Origin: Holothuria scabra
Lineage: Eukaryota; Echinodermata; Holothuroidea; Aspidochirotida; Holothuriidae
Reading direction: 5' to 3'
Assembly (NCBI GenBank): GCA_037179385.1
Contig: CM074194.1
Coordinates: 1,257,001 to 1,321,000 of the forward strand
DNA: 64,000 bases
Position 1 is the first letter of the stretch; each line of letters opens with the position of its first letter. Under the pieces are notes generated by a model. It was not told the origin of the DNA, did no database searches, and saw only the letters and a list, made by a program, of their open reading frames with translations. A program made the translations under genes and the position numbers. This document shows positions 57,046 through 64,000 of the stretch, in pieces.

Positions 57046-57835
57046 CATGGTTAAGGATTATTACCATGCAGTTACCTGTCACCTTTGTATTTACATCTCA
57101 GTGATGATGAAATCTAAAATGTTTTCTGTTCCTAGATGAATCAAATCAGCAGGACATGTGCAGCATATTATTTATAGATTACTAATATTTCTAGAATATC
57201 AACACATGACATACTTTTGAGGCCAGTTGATGTTGTTTGTCTGCTGTGATGGCGCTTTAAGGTGTTTTCTACACTGAAGCTTATCCTCATTTTAATTTGT
57301 ATAAAAGTCCCTGATTAAACATCATGTGGAAAAAACTTGACATTTTAAAAAACTTTCCAATGATCATTTGGTATTTTATGTTAATCTTAATCAGAGAATC
57401 ATAAAGAACTCAAGGCTAGATAATGGCACACAGGTTGAGTTTTGAGTCTGTTCTGTCTTTGAAAAGCTTTTTAGGCTATTACAAATAAACAGAAATAAAT
57501 AATTCATTAATTGCATAAAACATAAATTTAATTTCCTGGCTTAATTGAAGTTCTATGATGAAACTTGAGTGAGTCACTATGCTGTGCTGTACAGGAAACT
57601 ATCAAGGAAGTACAGGTTGGTTCCCTCACTAAACTAAACCCAAGGCTTTATGAGGGCATGCTAAATTTATCTCAGACACATTGCCAAACAGGGGCAGAGT
57701 ACTTTGGGGGAAGGGTAAAATGGTCATGAGTGGGCAAACATTTTTCATTGGTTTGTAAAAGATGAATGAAGTCAGTATAACAACTTGAAACTGACAATAA
57801 CAACTTGAAAATTAGGAAGCACATTAGGACTTGAA
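57046..57835. other. Non-coding stretch, no feature seen
   Basis: AT-rich, presumed intron between the candidate exons at 55437 and 59469. Nothing recognised. Confidence 0.45.
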
Positions 57836-57930
57836 CATTTATCTAACTTACAGTTATTGCCAAGTAACCTGTGTATTTCCTGTGCCCAACTGCCCATAGC
57901 CCATACTACCCAGTTAGATAAATGAGTTTC
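57836..57930. mobile_element. Short palindromic MITE family D, copy 3
   Basis: Reverse orientation relative to copies 1 and 2: CATTTATCTAACTTACAG at the left mirrors CCAGTTAGATAAATGAG at the right, and the centre has TGTATTTCCTGTGCCCAACT, the complement of the family's GGGCAAAGGAAATACA. Confidence 0.7.
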
Positions 57931-59468
57931 ACCTTATGGGCAAAATGCTCTTTATATGAAATTTTGAACATTTTGTCACATAAAATTTAGTAGCTACAGC
58001 TGCTAATTACCAAAGCTAGCATTCTTAATATTTTTAATTTGATATAAAATTGTTTTCCAATTTGAAGTCCTTGTGATTCATAAAATTAACTGAAAAATGG
58101 TACCAGTGCCTATTTTTGTCAATGTACCTTAAAGTATTACAACATATTCATGCATTTTATATCTAGGCCAAGTGAAATAGGTCATTTAAATTGTATTAAA
58201 ATCAAACAAGATATAGTGTGGATGTGGCAGATTTTTAAACATTATCTATGTGATTATATTCAGAATCAATTTGGATCTCTATGCTGATATCTTGTTTATG
58301 GAAATAAGAGATCTGGTAGAAATCATGTAAATCCTTTAGGATTTGTCGTGAATTTGTTAAATTCTCAACGGATGAGGGTGGTAAGTTCATTTAATACATT
58401 GTCATCTCTTAATAGATTCCTTCAGCCTGTCAAAGTGAAGCTTTCACTTGTATGAACATCAGGATCAGTTACATGCTGCTGCATCGATTGCAGTCGTGAA
58501 AAAGTGCATTGCTTGAAACTGTATTGCTTGATCCCAGTTGAAATATGTTCCATATGAGGGTGCTCTAATTTTAAGTATGCTACAAGCATACACATGCAAC
58601 AGGGGATATCATATGTATGACTTACATAACATCAACTGGAGTTATGGATTTTGGCAACTTTAGTGTCCTGGAGCTGCTGGTTCAAACTTATACCTTTAAT
58701 AGTTGTATTGCACTAATTATCCATCCAGAAGGGTACTAGGGCAGGCTAGGCTTTTTATCGCTCAGGATACAAATCGTAAATTTTCCAAAACAGTTGGGAT
58801 AAACTGAAGGGAAGTACCTTATACATAGTCATGCAAGGAGGAAAATAGTTTGAAACCATATGTTTTCCACAAATTTTTAAGGCTTTAAAAAACAACTTAG
58901 AGTTTGTTGCAAAATAAACTTTGTATGGATATCTTAAATAGTAGTTAGTTTATATCTTAGAGGAGGTTTTGATGCTGTAAACCCTCCCTCCTCCCCCTCC
59001 CCCCCCCCCCACCAAAAAAATGAAGTTCCTGTGACCTTAGAAAACCATTCTTCAGTTGCTGTTATTTAGGGTTTATGAGAATAAAAGATGAACATTGCTG
59101 AACGTTTATTTAATTTTTTTTTTGCTATTGTAAAATAGAGAGATTCAAGTGGTTTCTGAGACCTACGATACCTTGACTGAGTTTTGAAATGGTATCCTTT
59201 AATGGTCTTTAACCCCTTCTTTCATGCTATCAAGGCACCACATGGAGTTAAGTTACCTTGAACACTCCAAGTTTGTATTTTTATAAGACCACAAATTGTT
59301 GCCCATGGGAAATTTGCCAAAAGCTAAATTTGTGCAGTGAGTCGTCATGGTAATATATTACAGAAAGCTGAAGTAATGTTCCTTTGTTTGTGCAAGCATT
59401 TATTAATTGAAAACATTTTCACCTTGTGAATGCACTCAGAAAGATTTTGTTTTCTTCATCTGCTTCAG
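57931..59468. other. Presumed intron sequence, no feature seen
   Basis: AT-rich. A pyrimidine run (C-rich) at about 58981-59010 is followed by an A-run. No open frame or element recognised. The last 20 bases form the polypyrimidine tract of the next exon's acceptor. Confidence 0.45.
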
Positions 59469-59615
59469 AGGATGAGATTTGCAAAGAATTTCGACGATTT
59501 AAGAAACATTAACCCTTGGAACAGCCCCAAGACGAAACTATAATCATTGGTGAGCTGTCGCTATAGGTGTTAAATTTTTCATAGGTGACAGAATAAATCC
59601 TATCATTCAAGCTTT
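59469..59615 (+). CDS. Candidate terminal exon with stop and poly(A) signal
   Basis: A strong acceptor (TTTTCTTCATCTGCTTCAG) precedes a phase-1 frame reading DEICKEFRRFKKH and a stop at 59510-59512. Spliced to the exon at 55437 it continues the basic, charged C-terminus without a frame break. AATAAA lies 80 bp after the stop. The other phase (RMRFAKNFDDLRNINPWN) is also open for 24 codons, so the frame rests on the phase-1 link. The coding part is 44 bp; the 3' end is set by the poly(A) signal and is approximate. Confidence 0.45.
59592..59597 (+). terminator. Polyadenylation signal AATAAA
   Basis: AATAAA lies 80 bp after the candidate stop codon, with T-rich and GT-containing sequence following (GCTTTGGTGATTGTTG at about 59610). 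The hexamer is common in AT-rich DNA, so its value depends on the exon call. Confidence 0.4.
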
Positions 59616-60109
59616 GGTGATTGTTGAATAGCGGTCTCTCCCCTTCAAGTCAGTTTTGAGGCAAAAGCTTTAAAATGGTATAATACATATAACATACATA
59701 GCCAAATGATATCTTCTTGAAAAAATATTAAGTCGACACACATTTAGTCTTTTGTGCAGTGTTGTAAAATAAAAATTCAAAATTGGTTCACTGCAGAAAT
59801 GATTATTTCCTATTGTCATTAAGAGTAAGTCCCCTTAAAAGCCCACCTTTTTATTCTTACTGTTACATTTATCATATCTGATAAACTGGCAAATATTTAT
59901 TCCCACTATTGGAGGAAGGGGAATATTACTGTGTTTTCAAAAGAAATTACCTGATGAAAATCAAAGTCAACTCATGATTTCTCAAGTCCAACCATCCCCT
60001 TCCCCTCCCCATCCCCTTCCCCCCCCTTTCCCTCCAGGATCACCTCCTGTGATCTAAAGCCAAGCAAAATACTTATTTTGGAAGAGACCTGGTCAACCAC
60101 CCTGGAAAT

Positions 60110-60217
60110 GCCCCCTACCTATTTTTTTTTCTATAGGCCCCCTACCTATTTTTTTTTCTATATGCCCCCTATCTATTTTTTTCTATATGCCCCTTACCTA
60201 TTTTTTTTTTTCTATAA
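60110..60217 (+). repeat. Minisatellite, ~27-bp unit, four copies
   Basis: Four units of the form GCCCCCTACCTA, a run of 7-11 T, then CTATA. T-run length varies between units. Upstream at 60000-60040 is a separate C/T-only tract. The pyrimidine bias of the plus strand continues for about 200 bp. Confidence 0.9.
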
Positions 60218-60567
60218 ATTACATGTATAGTTTAACCTTAAATCTGGACAAGTTCAAAATGTCTTCCAAAAGAGTTTGATCATTTTTTTTTTATCACATT
60301 TCAATAAAATTTGGACCCAGTGCTAGATAGCTGATCCACTTGTACTTGACCCTAATATACATCCCTTCTTTGCATGCATCTGGCCTTTCATTGATAGCAC
60401 TGAAAAAGGTCCCTTTAAACCTGGCAAAGTTCCAATTGACTGGGTTAAACAAGAAGTTTAACATAGCCTCATGAAAGTGATTGCTTCTGTTTCCACATTC
60501 CAGTTTTCTTTTAAAATACTATATTTACTCTTAAGTGATTGAATTCATGGGTGGAATGAAGTCCCAG

Positions 60568-60829
60568 TATAAACAAATCCGATACGCGCTTGCTTTTAGT
60601 AACTGTAGGCAGCCATTAGTGAAGTCCATCAACCTTTAATCATCTTTATTTTTTGTCTAGTGAATTTCAAATCCTCACATTCAGTGAAGTTGAGAAAATC
60701 AATATACACTTCAGTGTACAACCATCCATGGAACAAGTAAAGAAGGAAATTTAAAGATTAAAGGTGATGGACCCCAGTAATGGTTGACTAAAATCAGGTC
60801 GTCACAATCTGTCCGGATTCATCTGTATA
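60568..60829. mobile_element. TA-flanked MITE family E, copy 2
   Basis: Ends TATAAACAAATCCGATACGC and GTCCGGATTCATCTGTATA. Inner arms GGCAGCCATTAGTGAAGTCC and GGACCCCAGTAATGG. Collinear with 55905-56166 over its whole length, including AGTGTACAACCATCCATG. Confidence 0.75.
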
Positions 60830-62771
60830 CAGGAACCTAGCTATTGAGACCACTGTTAAGTGAATCAGCATAATATTTAAAAACTGGAAAATAATATGGT
60901 AGTGATTAATTGAATCCTCGCCCAACTGTACTTCAGAACTGTTGGGATGTAGTTCATAGCTGGAAAAGCTGTTTAACATCAACTTTCAGACCTGAAAAAG
61001 TCCTTTTAAAAAAAAAGTATTTGTTACTAAAACATTCATTTAAACTCTGTATTGACCCTTGAAGACTTGAGCCAATCGATGCAATCAAGTATGTTTCTGT
61101 AGAAAACTTTTAACAGTGAATGCAAAACTCTGAAGAGTCAAAAAGTAAAATACTACACTGAGCAACATACCTGTCAAACTACACTCAACCACTACTTAAT
61201 TATAGAAACGACGCAATAAAATTGTCCATTCATCCTCACTTTTCAAGCGTGTTAGCAGTTTGACACGCCTTTAAAAAAGTTGTTCAAGAGCTGTTACGTG
61301 ACTGATGGCTTTAATCACCTATTGCTTCTGTTCAAATATATCAGTACGTCCAGGGCACTTTTATATTTATATCACCTTCTCTGCAAGAAGATGGAGGCTT
61401 TCCCTTAATTTCTGTCAGGCTGCAGAAGTTTACAAGGCATGCATTCACCAACCTGCAACAAATTCATCAAAGTTGCACATGTGCCGCAGTTCAACTTGTC
61501 TGCATCATAATTTTGAAGACAATATAAAGTTGATTCATTGAACAAGTTGCGGAGCACATGTTGCTTATAAAATGTGGAGTATTTTATCGTGGATCAGCTG
61601 ATTGAGATAAGATTCTGTTGTGTTGCTACTGTGCTTTTTAAGTGGTATGTTTCAGGATATCAGTATGACTATCACGTGACAAAAGTCTATTTGGTAATTT
61701 CTAGCTTCATTAAATATTTTGGTTTGTTGGTTTTTGGGTTAGAGCAAATGTCTGATGGATATATGTAAACGTTTTACTGAAACAGTTTGGAGGCAGTGAC
61801 ACTTGCAGTCTGTTCTATCTACTTTGTTTGCATTCTCAGGGGATTTCATTGTTTGCAGCGGTTTTGTTTGTTTATACAATATTAGAATTGTTTGTGATCT
61901 TCTTATTTTAAGGCGGAGCATGTTATTGAAGACGACATTTATGAAGTGGGTAGATTATAGCTGAAGATGGAAAACTTAATATTTTTTGCTAAATCAGGAG
62001 AATTATTTTGACTGTTGCTAGAGTGGATCACATGCATTAAACAACAGTTTTTTGGCTGCTTTTCTCTTGTGTATGCAAATGAGAGGAAATATGTTAGATA
62101 GAATAAAATCTGGCAAAATAAATTTTCACTTTATCTGTCTTGCAGGGTCAACTTTCTTAGACTAGTTCTTCAAAAAGTTGAAATCTTGTTATCTGCTCCT
62201 ATTTTCTCTGTGTATTGAGTGGTCACGTTTGGAACAGCACATTGAGGCCTTTGTCTGTAATTTTTTAGAGCTTTATTGACAAAAAGGATTGATTTACAAG
62301 CCCATACAGTCGCATAAAAATAATTTTGTGCTTCAGTAGATATGAAATACGTGTTGCATGCTCGTCTCAAAGGATCATCTCATAATGTGGCAATGTGAGC
62401 CTCCAGCACATTATTATAACATTAAGCTGCCTCAAGTGTGAAAGAAGGTACTTATCACACAGAGACTTGTCTTTAAAGTTCCGTTTGAGTGTCTTATGGA
62501 AGATTCCTGAAATTGAGTCAAGCACAGTGACGTTGGTTTGCTGGAGCATTTAATGTTTAAGTTTAAAGATGACATTGCCTGTTTGTTGAGGAGCCAGCAA
62601 GGAGAAAACAGTTGTAGATTTGTTTGAAGAAGGACAGAAATGTTTGAGCCAGAGTGCCTAGTTTCCGTGTTTGCCTGTTACGCTTTGTGCCTGTCAAGTC
62701 AATGTATCTTTATCTTGTAGCAGACTTGTAACTACTTGCGATTGTCCCTGTCTTGTCGATCGGCATTCACC
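60830..62771. other. Non-coding stretch; possible 5' flank or UTR of the exon at 62772
   Basis: No repeat recognised. GC content rises modestly from about 62640 to 62771, as might be expected of a 5' UTR. TATAAAA occurs at about 61567, some 1.2 kb before the ATG, but cannot be tied to a start site by sequence alone. Open frames are below 80 codons. Confidence 0.35.
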
Positions 62772-62805
62772 ATGTTTCTCTTCCGGTGGTGTTGCAACTT
62801 CCACG
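62772..62805 (+). CDS. Candidate first coding exon
   Basis: ATG in a good context (TTCACCATG) opens 11 codons, MFLFRWCCNFH, and ends in phase 1 at CCACG followed by the consensus donor GTAAGT. It lies 3.2 kb beyond the candidate terminal exon of the previous gene and points the same way, so I read it as the start of another gene whose later exons lie outside the window. The hydrophobic, Cys-containing start could be the beginning of a signal or membrane segment, but 11 residues are too few to judge. Confidence 0.35.
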
Positions 62806-64000
62806 GTAAGTAATTACCACAAGTAGGAGAGAGAAAATAATTCTTTTCAGTTTTTATATGGCACTTTGCATATTTCCATTTCAAAGTAAGAAGATGTTAT
62901 GATGTAATCCATCGCTAATTGCAGTATTAGTCCACAAATTATCTGTACAGCGTTTCTTCATTGAAATAAATATTGGCTTGTATATAGGATTGTCAGTATC
63001 AGTTTTGAACAGTTATGATCTTGCTTTAATATCGTAATTATCCAAACATTCTTTTATATATTTTTACTGTCTTATGTTATTCTACTGTGGATTAAACCTA
63101 CAGTATAGTGGGAGAATAAGGATGGGTGGGGGGGGGGAGGGGGGTTGATATGTTCTTTGAATAAAAAGTTATTGATTTAAATATCTGGTTTGAGGGCAGC
63201 ATCTTTAAAATGTTCAGTGGGTATGTACAGATTATCCATCCTATTTCCCTTCCCACAATTTCTGATTACGAGTGAAGTTATATGGTATAGTACATTTCAA
63301 ATGTATTTAAGCTTCAGGAAATGTAACTTAAAGTGAGTGTTCTTTCTCTTAAACATGTCCTGTTCAGCAAAGTCAGGCTTTCACACTCTTTTACAAGCTT
63401 CGATGTGCACTGTATATGCACTGAATATTAACTGTTTTAAATCCCCTTGCCAGAAAATCCCACAAGACATGAGTCAGTTAAATAAGCCTGCAAACAGTCC
63501 CCCTCCTTCTCTACAGAAAAGTGAGGACAACATAGAGGGTTGAAAAATAGACAGGGTGAAAATTACACTAGTGAAAATTATCTTTGTGAAATCTTGCAGG
63601 AAACATAGACTATATACTTTAATAACAGGCATTATTTCTACCAGAAATGAAGAACTTTCAGCAGAGTACTGACAAGATAGCCCTTAGCTAGAAGTTGGTT
63701 GCCTCATAGAGCCATAGAGGTACCAAAAGAACTGTCAAATTTCTCAGCATGTAGAGTCAAAATGCCACATACCCCCTCATGTTGTGAAAATGGGGATGAT
63801 TAGAAAGACAGTTGCATGCATAGCACAATAACTTTCATAATTAAGTGTACTACTATTTCTACAATAATTTTCATGATTTTAATAGGGAGCATTATTCCCA
63901 ACACCAACGCTTTAGAGGGGAAATAGAGTTTCACAGAAAGTTTTATACTTTTTGCTCCAGAACCTCATTTGCCCTTATAATGTGAATTGTTTACCAGAAT
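62806..64000. other. Presumed intron or flank, with a G-run
   Basis: AT-rich. A G-rich run (GGTGGGGGGGGGGAGGGGGG) lies at about 63126-63145. A 68-codon open frame at 63337-63543 lacks family and clean splice borders. Confidence 0.45.

Noticed and set aside
1..64000. CRISPR array, bacterial operon, prophage, or retroviral long terminal repeats
   Set aside because: No regularly spaced direct repeats with unique spacers, no dense reading frames, and no paired direct terminal repeats with a primer-binding site were found.

Overview
The window looks like AT-rich, non-coding nuclear DNA from an animal, most likely an invertebrate. The signs are eukaryotic: GT/AG splice-site grammar around short coding-like segments, tRNA-derived SINEs, many miniature inverted-repeat elements (MITEs) of several DNA-transposon superfamilies, minisatellites, and no open frame longer than about 120 codons on either strand. 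There are no bacterial-style genes, operons, rRNA genes, intact tRNA genes or CRISPR arrays. The (CCTAA)n tract at 5.6 kb matches the TTAGG telomere motif, but it sits at the 3' end of a SINE and cannot be used to name the organism.

The best protein-coding evidence is a chain of three short plus-strand segments at 45.62-45.77, 55.44-55.58 and 59.47-59.51 kb. Each is bounded by plausible splice signals, every junction is phase 1, and the last ends in a stop with an AATAAA about 80 bp downstream. I read them as the last exons of one gene with introns of 4 to 10 kb. The protein is not identified; its last part resembles an HMG box. A possible first coding exon of another gene, ATG plus 11 codons to a GTAAGT donor, lies at 62.77 kb. 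Weaker exon-like segments lie at 13.43, 31.96 and 52.33 kb.

The rest is repeats. 0-6 kb: two unnamed dispersed repeats, two copies of a GAGTGAA-rich foldback family, a piggyBac-like relic, a TTAA-flanked MITE, and a palindromic MITE beside a SINE with a long CCTAA tail. 6-16 kb: short tandem duplications, a hAT-like MITE, a GC-rich piggyBac-type MITE, a perfect 22-bp hairpin and a duplicated SINE-like body. 16-25 kb: a decayed tandem array, a reverse SINE copy, a third foldback copy and further MITEs. 25-35 kb: a SINE, a hAT-like element and a 1.17-kb inverted-repeat element with a central hairpin. 39-41 kb: a SINE interrupted by a 1001-bp hAT-type element with a perfect 8-bp target duplication. 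46-49 kb: a Tc1-like MITE, a tandem array split by a MITE, and a second tandem array. 52-61 kb: a SINE, a large foldback MITE, two copies of a TA-flanked MITE, and a pyrimidine minisatellite.

I found no new defence, biosynthetic or regulatory system. The most informative structures are the nested transposon insertions, the foldback family with a conserved hairpin core, and the phase-consistent exon chain. Repeat boundaries were read by eye and are approximate unless a target duplication is given.
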